Part shown: positions 1 through 5,987 of the stretch, in pieces
Layout: each line of letters opens with the position of its first letter
Numbering within the stretch: the first letter of the stretch is position 1
From: Bacilli bacterium
Lineage (GTDB): Bacteria > Bacillota_I > Bacilli_A > RF39 > UBA660
Direction: 5' to 3'
NCBI GenBank assembly: GCA_900769695.1
Contig: CAAGHO010000053.1
Coordinates: 1-15,015 of the forward strand
Length of the DNA: 15,015 nucleotides
Position numbers and translations under genes: made by a program
The notes under the pieces: generated by a model
Seen by the model: the letters and a program-made list of their open reading frames with translations, nothing else
Databases searched by the model: none
Told to the model about the DNA's origin: nothing

Positions 1-182
1 CATACGATAAAGAGTGGGCTCTAAAAGATCAAGCTTACCGAGATGGAGAAGAGAAAGGACGAGAAGAAGGTTCAACAACAAAAGCTATTGAAATAGCAAG
101 AAATCTTTTAAAAAATAAAATAGATATATCAATTATTGCACAATCTACGGGTTTATCTATTGATGAGATTAACTTTTTATAA
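1..182 (+). CDS. Rpn/PD-(D/E)XK nuclease-family protein, C-terminal fragment (5' end outside window)
   Basis: The window opens inside this gene; the frame starts at base 3 and gives 59 residues ending at TAA 180-182. What is visible is only the tail: a charged Gly/Glu/Lys stretch (DGEEKGREEG) followed by a short helical C-terminus ending TGLSIDEINFL. The intact Rpn-family protein encoded at 9511-10461 has the same arrangement (KEGKKEGKEEG, then TGLSINEITAL), so I assign the fragment by that internal comparison. The family (Rpn, also called PD-(D/E)XK nuclease family transposase) contains DNA nucleases; E. coli RpnA promotes RecA-independent recombination. The nuclease core is not in the window, so activity cannot be judged. 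A strong terminator follows directly. Confidence 0.75.
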   Translation, partial: YDKEWALKDQAYRDGEEKGREEGSTTKAIEIARNLLKNKIDISIIAQSTGLSIDEINFL

Positions 183-185
183 TTT

Positions 186-217
186 AAAATCAAGCAAGAA
201 ATTTTGCTTGATTTTTT
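186..217 (+). terminator. Rho-independent terminator after the Rpn-family fragment
   Basis: A 12-bp perfect stem pairs 186-197 with 204-215 around a 6-nt loop, and the 3' arm runs into a T tract (212-217). It sits 4 bases after the stop codon. Its 3' arm overlaps the candidate -35 box of the next promoter. Confidence 0.9.
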
Positions 218-238
218 CATCTGGGGGGGGGTTATAAT
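208..238 (+). promoter_or_regulatory. Candidate promoter with a G9 homopolymer in its spacer
   Basis: A consensus -10 box TATAAT lies at 233-238. The best -35 candidate is TTGATT at 208-213, which gives a 19-nt spacer. That spacer contains nine consecutive G at 223-231, a striking run in such A+T-rich DNA. A spacer two bases shorter would be the 17-nt optimum, so slippage of the tract could change promoter strength. The predicted transcript start, near 245, fits translation from ATG 272. The -10 box is clear; the -35 assignment and the phase-variation idea are inference. Confidence 0.55.
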
Positions 239-271
239 AATCTTAAATATAATAAAATGGTGATGTTTAAG

Positions 272-919
272 ATGAGAAATGTAGGTAATATAAAATATTT
301 GATTTTAGGAATGTTAATAAGTGGAATTATGTTTGGAACCGGTGCTTATGCAGTAATAGTGATATCTGCTAATAATATTTCATATGTTGATAATGCAAAT
401 CTTGGTGCAGATAATGTTCAAGCAGCTATAGATGGTACTTGTATAAAATTCAGTAACCAGTTAACTAATCTAAAAAATGAAGTAAAAGAAGAAACTCTTA
501 ATGAAATGTATCCAGTCGGAAGTATTTATATTTCGACCTCTATTTCTACTAGTTCAGCTTTGGCAAAAACATTAGGAATTGGGACTTGGGAATCTTATGC
601 TTCAGGAAGGACTCTAGTTGGTGTAGGTACAGGTATAGATAAAGAAAATACTTCTCAAACATTTAAAAATAATGAAACTGGTGGGGAATATAAACATAAA
701 TTAACTATAACAGAAATGCCAAGTCATAACCATAAACCACAACTAGATGGTGTAGGTTTTGCAACATATGGTTCGAATGGAGGAAATTCAAATTGGGAAT
801 ATGATGGTAACAATATGTTATTTGGTGGAACAAATGTGACTGGAAATACTGGAGGAGACGGTGCACATAATAATATTCAACCATACATTGCAGTTTATAT
901 GTATAAAAGAATCTCATAG
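272..919 (+). CDS. Secreted or anchored protein with phage tail-collar/baseplate-like C-terminal domain
   Basis: I choose ATG 272 (215 residues) over the upstream in-frame ATG at 257. GGTGAT (259-264) is a suitable ribosome site for 272, whereas 257 has none and would leave a leader of only about 12 bases. Residues 9-28 are a hydrophobic signal or anchor segment. Residues 34-55 carry the pattern ISYVDNANLGADNVQAAID, a short motif common just after the signal peptide in gut Firmicutes surface proteins. Residues 79-215 resemble phage tail-collar/Gp10 C-terminal domains: MYPVGSIYIS at the start, then GTWE, GRTLVGVGTG, TGGEYKH, the His-rich MPSHNH, and the ending NNIQPYIAVYMYKR. In phages this domain forms trimeric tail or baseplate tips. 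No other phage gene is nearby, so this is probably a cellular surface protein. The gene is monocistronic, between two terminators. Confidence 0.82.
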   Translation: MRNVGNIKYLILGMLISGIMFGTGAYAVIVISANNISYVDNANLGADNVQAAIDGTCIKFSNQLTNLKNEVKEETLNEMYPVGSIYISTSISTSSALAKTLGIGTWESYASGRTLVGVGTGIDKENTSQTFKNNETGGEYKHKLTITEMPSHNHKPQLDGVGFATYGSNGGNSNWEYDGNNMLFGGTNVTGNTGGDGAHNNIQPYIAVYMYKRIS

Positions 920-920
920 T

Positions 921-946
921 AAAGACATTTTTTTGTCTTTTTCTTT
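921..946 (+). terminator. Rho-independent terminator after the collar-domain gene
   Basis: AAAGACA (921-927) pairs with TGTCTTT (934-940) around a T6 loop, followed by TTCTTTT. It starts 1 base after the stop codon. The 7-bp stem is modest, but the placement is convincing. Confidence 0.75.
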
Positions 947-973
947 TGTAATAATAGTAAATAATGATATACT
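946..973 (+). promoter_or_regulatory. Promoter of the glycan operon
   Basis: TTGTAA (946-951), a 16-nt spacer and TATACT (968-973), preceded by TGA (965-967) as an extended -10. A second -10-like TATAAT overlaps at 973-978. The ribosome site GGTGG (980-984) and ATG 989 follow immediately, implying a very short leader. Confidence 0.6.
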
Positions 974-988
974 ATAATTGGTGGTTAT

Positions 989-2125
989 ATGAAAAAGATA
1001 TCAATATTATCACTCCATTTGGGTTATGGAGGAGTAGAAAAATCAATTGCAGCTTTAGCAAACCTACTATGTGATAAATATGAAGTAGAAATTGCCTGCA
1101 GTTATAAATTGTATGAAAAACCGGTTTTTGATATAGATGAACGTATAAAAATAATTTATTTAACAAACGTTAAACCAAACCGACGTGAATTTTCTAAAGC
1201 CGTTAAGAGTAAAAATCCAATTAGTATGTTAAAAGAAGGAATTAGATCTCTTAATTGTTTACGTCTTAGAAGAAAAACGATGATAAAATATATTACTCAT
1301 ACAGACAGTGATGTTGTAATAGCGACGCGAGATATTTTTGATGACTGGTTAGGAGAATATGGTTCTAAAGAAAAATTAAGAATAGGATGGGAACATAATC
1401 ATTATCACGATGACTTAAAGTATGCTTTAGAAATAACACGAGCAGCATCAAAACTTGATTATTTAGTATTAGTATCTAAGAATCTAGAAGAATTCTATAA
1501 GAAAAAATTAATTAATTCTAAATGTAAGTGTGTATATATATCAAATATAGTTGATAGTATTCCTAAAAAAACTGCATCACTACAAGAAAAAAGATTGATA
1601 TCTGTAGGTAGACTTTCTGCAGAAAAAGGATTTATTGATTTACTTATGCTTTATAATAAAATAGAAAAAAATCACCCTGATTGGTGTTTAGATATTATTG
1701 GTGATGGAGCAGAAAGAAAAAAATTAGAAGAATACATAAAGAAACACAATTTAGAGTCCAAAGTTACTCTACATGGATTTCAAAAAAAAGATTATATTGA
1801 TAAAATGTTACAAAAATCATCAATATATTTAATGACATCATATACAGAAAGCTTTGGAATAGTTTTAATAGAAGCAATGAGTCATGGACTACCTTGTATA
1901 GCTTTCTCATCAGCAGAAGGAGCAAGGGAAATAATAGATAGTGGAAGAAATGGCTATCTTATAAATAATCGTAACTTTGAAGCATACATAAAAAAAGTTG
2001 AAGATTTAATGGAAGATATTGATACTAGAAAAGCTATTGGTAAAGAAGGAAGAAAAATTATTAATAAATATAGTGGCGAAGAAGTTATTAAAGATTGGTA
2101 TAAATTAATAGAGGAAAGTGATTAG
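989..2125 (+). CDS. Glycosyltransferase, GT-B fold, GT4-like family
   Basis: The product has 378 residues, a normal length for a cytoplasmic GT4-type retaining glycosyltransferase that moves a sugar from a nucleotide-sugar donor to a lipid- or glycan-linked acceptor. The N-terminal Rossmann domain begins SILSLHLGYGGVEKS, with the glycine-rich acceptor-side loop near residues 12-19. The C-terminal domain carries the donor phosphate-binding Arg208 and Lys213 in SVGRLSAEKG, and the EX7E motif as Glu287 and Glu295 in TESFGIVLIEAMSHG. GGTGG lies 4 bases before ATG. It is first in a five-gene operon, and its TAG abuts the ATG of the Alg14-like gene at 2126 with no gap. Donor and acceptor cannot be read from sequence. 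The neighbours place it in surface polysaccharide or glycolipid assembly. Confidence 0.9.
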   Translation: MKKISILSLHLGYGGVEKSIAALANLLCDKYEVEIACSYKLYEKPVFDIDERIKIIYLTNVKPNRREFSKAVKSKNPISMLKEGIRSLNCLRLRRKTMIKYITHTDSDVVIATRDIFDDWLGEYGSKEKLRIGWEHNHYHDDLKYALEITRAASKLDYLVLVSKNLEEFYKKKLINSKCKCVYISNIVDSIPKKTASLQEKRLISVGRLSAEKGFIDLLMLYNKIEKNHPDWCLDIIGDGAERKKLEEYIKKHNLESKVTLHGFQKKDYIDKMLQKSSIYLMTSYTESFGIVLIEAMSHGLPCIAFSSAEGAREIIDSGRNGYLINNRNFEAYIKKVEDLMEDIDTRKAIGKEGRKIINKYSGEEVIKDWYKLIEESD

Positions 2126-2596
2126 ATGAAAAAAGTACTTTTTATTGCATCAACTGGGGGACATTTAGCAGAGATGATGCAGTTAAAATCAATGTTTAAG
2201 AATTATGATTATTATATTATTACAGAAAAAACAAAAAGTAATTTATCCTTAAAAGAAAAATATAAATCAAAAGTAAGTTATCTAGTATATGGAACAAAAG
2301 ATCATAAATTATCTTATCCATTTAAACTATTATATAATTGCTTTAAAAGTTTTTATCTTTACTTGAAGGTTCATCCAGATTATATTATTACAACTGGTGT
2401 GCACACAGCAGGACCAATGTGTTTACTAGGAAAAATATTTGGAAGTAGAGTTATTTACATAGAAACATTTGCTAATATGGTTACAAAAACAGTAACTGGA
2501 AGATTGCTTTATCCATTTTCAGATCGTTTCATAGTACAATGGACAAGCATGAAAAAACTTTATCCAAAAGCTATAGATGGGGGATGGATTTATTAA
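2126..2596 (+). CDS. Alg14-like (PssD/EpsE-type) glycosyltransferase subunit
   Basis: The product has 156 residues, the length of bacterial PssD/EpsE proteins. These are the Alg14-like half of a split GT-B glycosyltransferase that adds a sugar to an undecaprenyl-diphosphate-linked intermediate at the inner face of the membrane. It opens KKVLFIASTGGHLAEM, the family's N-terminal loop, and later has TTGVHTAGPMCLLGKIFGS and the ETFANM segment. Alg14-like subunits supply the acceptor side and membrane docking; the catalytic donor-binding half is the next gene. GAGGAAAGTGAT (2111-2122) precedes the ATG, overlapping the end of the GT4 gene. The TAA shares its last A with the ATG of the Alg13-like gene (2596), consistent with translational coupling of two partners needed in equal amounts. 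There is no obvious strong membrane helix; the most hydrophobic stretch, around residues 65-95, may dock peripherally. Confidence 0.88.
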   Translation: MKKVLFIASTGGHLAEMMQLKSMFKNYDYYIITEKTKSNLSLKEKYKSKVSYLVYGTKDHKLSYPFKLLYNCFKSFYLYLKVHPDYIITTGVHTAGPMCLLGKIFGSRVIYIETFANMVTKTVTGRLLYPFSDRFIVQWTSMKKLYPKAIDGGWIY

Positions 2597-3438
2597 TGAT
2601 ATTAGTAACGCTAGGAACACAAGATAAACCTTTTGTAAGATTATTAAAAGCTTTAGATAGGGCTGTAGAAAAAGGAAAAATCAAAGAAAAAATAATAGTT
2701 CAAGCAGGATGTACTGAATATAAATCAAAAAATATGGAAATATTTGATTTAACAACTCCCGAAGAATTAGATAATTTAGTAAAAAAATGTAGTTTATTAA
2801 TTACTCATGGAGGAGTAGGTTCTATTCTTAATGGAATTAAATACAATAAACCAATAATCGCAGCTGCAAGACTTTCAGAATATAAGGAACATACAAATGA
2901 TCATCAAAAACAAATTATAAAAGAATTTGTAAAAAGTGGTTATATATTAGAACTTGAAGACTTTGATAATTTAGATAAATTAATAAAACAGGCAAAAAAA
3001 TTTAAACCGAAAAAATTTGAAAGTAACACAGATAAATTTATTAAAAATATAGAAAATTATATAAAGGAAGATAATCATTCTAGTTGGTTTAATAAATTTT
3101 TAAATCTATTAAGTTCTGGATATAGAACTATTCTGGGAACAGTAATTAGTATTTTAATATTTAATAATTTAATACTTAATACTAAATTAATACCAAGCTT
3201 AATCATATCAACAATGTTTATTGTAATTTTAAATTTATTAGTTATTATAATTACAAAAACAAAAATAAATAAAAAGAAATATTTTATAAATAATATAATA
3301 TGTTTTATCATAGACTTCTTTTTAACATATGCATTTATATATAACATCAATATTGAAGTTATGATAAGTAAAATAATAGTTTCTTTTATAACATTAATAA
3401 TTTCAATTATCATTTTCAAAATTAAATGTTTACAATAA
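2596..3438 (+). CDS. Alg13-like (PssE/EpsF-type) glycosyltransferase subunit with C-terminal membrane domain
   Basis: I take ATG 2596 (280 residues). An upstream in-frame ATG at 2539 would read far into the preceding gene, whereas 2596 overlaps its stop by one base, follows GGGGGATGG (2579-2587) and gives the canonical family start MILVTLGTQDKPF. Residues 1-160 are the UDP-sugar-binding Alg13/PssE half, with the glycine-rich THGGVGS motif (His71-Ser76) and VQAGCTEY. Typical bacterial PssE ends near 160 residues. Here residues about 175-280 add four hydrophobic segments, beginning GYRTILGTVISILIF and ending near Leu279. The four-helix pattern with short loops is loosely like GtrA proteins, but I see no diagnostic motif, so that is only a suggestion. 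The extension probably fixes the Alg13/14 pair to the membrane or couples it to lipid-linked sugar handling. Confidence 0.85.
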   Translation: MILVTLGTQDKPFVRLLKALDRAVEKGKIKEKIIVQAGCTEYKSKNMEIFDLTTPEELDNLVKKCSLLITHGGVGSILNGIKYNKPIIAAARLSEYKEHTNDHQKQIIKEFVKSGYILELEDFDNLDKLIKQAKKFKPKKFESNTDKFIKNIENYIKEDNHSSWFNKFLNLLSSGYRTILGTVISILIFNNLILNTKLIPSLIISTMFIVILNLLVIIITKTKINKKKYFINNIICFIIDFFLTYAFIYNINIEVMISKIIVSFITLIISIIIFKIKCLQ

Positions 3439-3474
3439 AAAAATTATTTGTTAGAATTAGTAGTAGGTGAGTTT

Positions 3475-4122
3475 ATGAAAAAAATAAAGAGTAAAAAGGT
3501 AAAAGTTTTAATACTAGTAGGTATTACTTGTATTATATGGGGATTTATACTAATGTTTATTAGTAGTGTAAAAAAAGATCAAAGAGAAATGAATGCTAGA
3601 ATGGATAAGATTGTTAATTCTTATGATAAATTTAGCAAAAAAATAGAAAAATTTAATACAATGAGAGATTCATTACATACTGAATTTTTAGATAAGGTTT
3701 ATTATGAAAAATTAGAAACACAAGATACTGATTTTAAAAATAAATTAAAAACCTATGAAGAATTAGTTTCAAATATTAGTCTAAGTACAAAAAACAATTT
3801 GAGAAAATATTGTCAAGATAATATATATTATTCTTCGTCTGATGTTAATAATAAATGTGCAGCATTTAAACAAGGATATGAAGAAATGGTTAATTTGTTT
3901 GTAGATGATGTAAATATTTATAATAGTAATATTGAAAAATATAATAGTTATCTAGATACACAAGGTAATAAAGAGGCTTTAAGATTAGAAAAATATCAAA
4001 CTAAGAAACAGTATATAGATTATAATAAAGATGGAACTTATTCTGGAAGAAATGAAGAAGATAATACAACTGGTGAAAGTACTACTGCTGAATCAGAAAC
4101 TAATAAGGAAAGTGATAAGTAA
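3475..4122 (+). CDS. Membrane-anchored helical protein of unknown function in glycan operon
   Basis: I start at ATG 3475 (215 residues), just after AGGTGAG (3465-3471). A possible TTG start at 3448 has no ribosome site. Residues about 9-32 form one membrane segment after a Lys-rich N-terminus, so the rest is likely extracellular. Residues 33-165 are charged and mostly helical, probably coiled coil, with two cysteines (KYCQDN and NKCAAF) that could form a disulfide. DYNKDGTYSG at 182-191 has the DxNxDG spacing of an EF-hand- or dockerin-like calcium loop, only one copy. The tail is acidic and rich in Ser/Thr. I do not recognise the family; the repeated YN pairs recall LemA, but the pattern is not convincing. 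It sits 36 bases after the Alg13-like gene and its TAA overlaps the next ATG by one base, so it may partner the downstream glycosidase. Confidence 0.75.
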   Translation: MKKIKSKKVKVLILVGITCIIWGFILMFISSVKKDQREMNARMDKIVNSYDKFSKKIEKFNTMRDSLHTEFLDKVYYEKLETQDTDFKNKLKTYEELVSNISLSTKNNLRKYCQDNIYYSSSDVNNKCAAFKQGYEEMVNLFVDDVNIYNSNIEKYNSYLDTQGNKEALRLEKYQTKKQYIDYNKDGTYSGRNEEDNTTGESTTAESETNKESDK

Positions 4123-5228
4123 TGAAGAAAGAAGAAAAGGTAGAATTATTAACAATTGATGAAGAAAGTAATCAAAGTATAAGTGATAATTCAAAAAAGA
4201 ATAAAAAAGAAAAAAAACCTAAAAAGAAAAGAAAAAAATTAGTAATTGGATTAAGTACTGTAGTAGGTTTATTTGGAATAATTTTATTTCTATTATATGG
4301 ACCATGGGCTGGTTTTAGAAATCTTTGGATAACAACAGCTATGACTACTATGAATCATCAGTATTTAGCAACATTGTTGTATAGTGATGAAACAATTCAA
4401 GAAGTGTTAAAGCAAAATGCCATTATAGAACCTGATGGAAAAACAAATACTTCATTAATTAAATTTAGTAAATACAAAAAGTCAACAGTATATAAAAATA
4501 AATATGAAGAACAAATTCTAGACCGTGAAGAAGGAGATTTATATAAGCTTATTGATATCCAAGGTAAAAATTATAAGGGTTATTTAGTGGCTATTTATGA
4601 TCCATCTAGGATATCTATAGCAACTTCTAAATATTTAGGAAAAAGAGGAGAAGCAATTACTACAGTAGCAAAAGATAATAACGCAATTATTGCTATGAAT
4701 GCAGGCGGATTTTATGATCCGGATTGGAATAGTAATGGAGCTCTTCCACATGGTACTGTTATTTCAAATGGTAAGGTAGTAAGTGATTATGATGATGCTA
4801 AAATGGGTGGTGGATTCATTGGGTTTACTAAGGAAAATAAATTAGTTTTAGGAAAATTTTCTAAAGAAGAAGCTCTTAAAATGGGAATGAGAGATGCTGT
4901 TGAATTTGGACCATTCTTAATTATAAATGGAAAGAGTGCATTTGTAAAAGGAAATGGAGGATGGGGGATAGCTCCTCGTACTGCCATTGGGCAAAGAGCA
5001 GATGGTATTGCTTTATTTCTAGTTATAAATGGACGTTTAGCTACAAGTATTGGTGCTGATATGGGAGATTTAACAGAGATAATGGAAAACTATGGAGCGG
5101 TAAATGCAGCTAATTTAGATGGAGGAAGTTCAACTGAATTAGTTATTAATAATAAAATTATAAATACTCCAGTAGCTGGTGGTAAAAACGGATTACGTGA
5201 TATGTCAACTTTCTGGATAGTAAAATAA
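4122..5228 (+). CDS. Membrane-anchored phosphodiester glycosidase (NAGPA-domain protein)
   Basis: The product has 368 residues. The Lys-rich N-terminus (residues 28-40) precedes one membrane helix at about 40-60, placing the C-terminal domain outside the cell. Residues about 150-368 show the NAGPA pattern (family of N-acetylglucosamine-1-phosphodiester alpha-N-acetylglucosaminidase): AIIAMNAGGFYDPDW, then EFGPFLIINGK, APRTAIGQRADG, LVINGR, and the hallmark NLDGGSSTEL with Asp333. Bacterial relatives are often annotated as exopolysaccharide biosynthesis proteins and are thought to cleave or transfer sugars at sugar-1-phosphodiester bonds, as in teichoic acid-like or phosphoglycan polymers. Here it is last in the operon, so it plausibly trims or remodels the glycan made by the upstream transferases; the substrate is inference. 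AAGGAAAGTGAT (4105-4116) and a one-base stop/start overlap couple it to the preceding gene. Confidence 0.87.
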   Translation: MKKEEKVELLTIDEESNQSISDNSKKNKKEKKPKKKRKKLVIGLSTVVGLFGIILFLLYGPWAGFRNLWITTAMTTMNHQYLATLLYSDETIQEVLKQNAIIEPDGKTNTSLIKFSKYKKSTVYKNKYEEQILDREEGDLYKLIDIQGKNYKGYLVAIYDPSRISIATSKYLGKRGEAITTVAKDNNAIIAMNAGGFYDPDWNSNGALPHGTVISNGKVVSDYDDAKMGGGFIGFTKENKLVLGKFSKEEALKMGMRDAVEFGPFLIINGKSAFVKGNGGWGIAPRTAIGQRADGIALFLVINGRLATSIGADMGDLTEIMENYGAVNAANLDGGSSTELVINNKIINTPVAGGKNGLRDMSTFWIVK

Positions 5229-5230
5229 AT

Positions 5231-5272
5231 AAAAAAACTATTGTGATTAATAAAGGCATAATAGTTTTTTTC
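5231..5272 (+). terminator. Rho-independent terminator ending the glycan operon
   Basis: CTATTGTG (5238-5245) pairs with CATAATAG (5257-5264), with one G-T wobble. The stem is extended by an A run (5231-5237) against the T run (5265-5271). It begins 3 bases after the glycosidase stop codon. Confidence 0.88.
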
Positions 5273-5280
5273 TACAAAAA

Positions 5281-5308
5281 TTTCATAATTAAGGATTTAT
5301 TATATACT
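5281..5308 (+). promoter_or_regulatory. Possible promoter of the Cse60-like gene
   Basis: TATACT (5303-5308) is a fair -10 box, with a weak -35 TTTCAT (5281-5286) at a 16-nt spacing. The ribosome site GGTGAT (5310-5315) follows at once. A start after the upstream terminator is needed, which supports some promoter here; the -35 is poor. Confidence 0.35.
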
Positions 5309-5320
5309 TGGTGATAAAAA

Positions 5321-5497
5321 ATGAAAATAAAAATGTTTGATGAAGAAAGTGAAAAAGACTTAGAAGAAAGTGTAAATAGTTTTTTAGAAGAAACAGACAA
5401 AGAAGTAATAGATATAAAGTATCAGGTTAGTTGTTCTATCTTTGGAGAAGAACAAATATTTTGTTTTTCAGCAATGATTGTCCTACTAGATAAGTAA
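5321..5497 (+). CDS. Small Cse60-like (sporulation protein Cse60 family) protein
   Basis: A 58-residue ORF with a good ribosome site GGTGAT five bases before ATG. The sequence reads KIKMFDEESEKDLEESVNSF, then VIDIKYQVSC and EEQIFCFSAMIVL. This matches my recollection of the Cse60 family: a short protein starting with a [V/K]F-D/E-E-H/S-EKxLE stretch, a central IKY strand, and an ending with CFSAMI. B. subtilis Cse60 is made under the sporulation factor sigma E, but its biochemical role is unknown, and relatives occur in bacteria not known to sporulate. The protein is acidic, has no signal or membrane segment, and is probably cytoplasmic. It lies between the glycan operon terminator and the next small gene. 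I see no sigma-E-type promoter that I could defend. Confidence 0.68.
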   Translation: MKIKMFDEESEKDLEESVNSFLEETDKEVIDIKYQVSCSIFGEEQIFCFSAMIVLLDK

Positions 5498-5523
5498 AAT
5501 CTTGTCTAAAATATTTGAAATGA

Positions 5524-5552
5524 TTGCTAAAAGTAAATTTTTTCTATATAAT
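5524..5552 (+). promoter_or_regulatory. Promoter of the 105-residue protein gene
   Basis: TTGCTA (5524-5529), an exact 17-nt spacer and TATAAT (5547-5552) make a good housekeeping-type promoter. Transcription would start near 5559, about 20 bases before ATG 5580. There is no terminator between the Cse60-like gene and this point, so read-through is also possible. Confidence 0.6.
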
Positions 5553-5579
5553 TTAATTATCAGGATGGAGGATATAAAT

Positions 5580-5897
5580 ATGAATGGTAATGCATTAAAC
5601 GCTATGTTTGAAGAAGAAGATAATAGAAAATTTGAAGAATGGGGTAGAAATGAAGTGGCTTTCTTTGATGACTTAAATCAAGAAGAAAAAGAACAACTAA
5701 AAAATGATTATAAAGATGTTGATACTTGGAAAAAAGCTTATACAACTACTATGACAAGAGCAATAGATAGTAGTAGTGGAATTGATTATTCAACTGATAT
5801 TGAAAAAGTTGGAGAAAGAATGACAAATGCCTCAGATAAATTAAAAGCAACTTTATCTAATTTATCTGAAAAACATGGTAATGTTAGAAATAGGTAA
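5580..5897 (+). CDS. Acidic 105-residue protein of unknown function
   Basis: The start is ATG 5580: GGAGGAT (5567-5573) is well placed before it, and the sigma-A-type promoter begins transcription at about 5559. Longer in-frame versions from TTG 5502 or ATG 5565 lack a ribosome site, and the first would start upstream of the promoter. The 105-residue product is strongly acidic in its first half (MFEEEDNRKFEEW, DDLNQEEKEQL). Its second half is Ser/Thr/Lys-rich and probably helical, including IEKVGERMTNASDKLKATL. There is no signal peptide, membrane segment or cysteine. I do not recognise a family. It has its own promoter and terminator, so it is an independent unit beside nifJ; nothing ties it to that gene. 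Confidence 0.72.
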   Translation: MNGNALNAMFEEEDNRKFEEWGRNEVAFFDDLNQEEKEQLKNDYKDVDTWKKAYTTTMTRAIDSSSGIDYSTDIEKVGERMTNASDKLKATLSNLSEKHGNVRNR

Positions 5898-5901
5898 TTT
5901 G

Positions 5902-5926
5902 AAAAGTGGCTAATCCACTTTTTTTT
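5902..5926 (+). terminator. Rho-independent terminator after the 105-residue protein gene
   Basis: A perfect 8-bp stem pairs AAAAGTGG (5902-5909) with CCACTTTT (5915-5922), loop CTAAT, followed by more T (to 5926). Confidence 0.9.
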
Positions 5927-5953
5927 GATGTTTTAATTTTTTTAAATTTAGTA

Positions 5954-5959
5954 TATAAT
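5954..5959 (+). promoter_or_regulatory. -10 box of the nifJ promoter
   Basis: Perfect TATAAT between the preceding terminator and the nifJ ribosome site GGAGGGA (5978-5984), 29 bases before ATG 5988. No convincing -35 lies 16-18 bases upstream; that stretch is T-rich (TTTTAATTTT). The start of transcription would be near 5966. Confidence 0.5.
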
Positions 5960-5987
5960 GTATATAGATAAATAATGGAGGGATTAG

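Noticed and set aside
257..919. Prophage remnant
   Set aside because: Only one phage-like domain is present, on a protein with a signal segment, and no integrase, terminase, capsid or lysis gene lies nearby.
2539..2595. Longer start for the Alg13-like gene
   Set aside because: It would overlap the Alg14-like gene by 58 bases, and the added residues are the shifted-frame reading of that gene. The family start MILVTLGT is at 2596.
3448..3474. TTG start for the helical protein
   Set aside because: No ribosome site precedes it, and AGGTGAG points to ATG 3475.
3475..4122. LemA-family assignment for the helical protein
   Set aside because: There are a few YN pairs and one N-terminal helix, but the rest of the LemA pattern is missing.
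5502..5579. N-terminal extension of the 105-residue protein from TTG 5502
   Set aside because: It starts upstream of the likely promoter and has no ribosome site. GGAGG is placed for ATG 5580.
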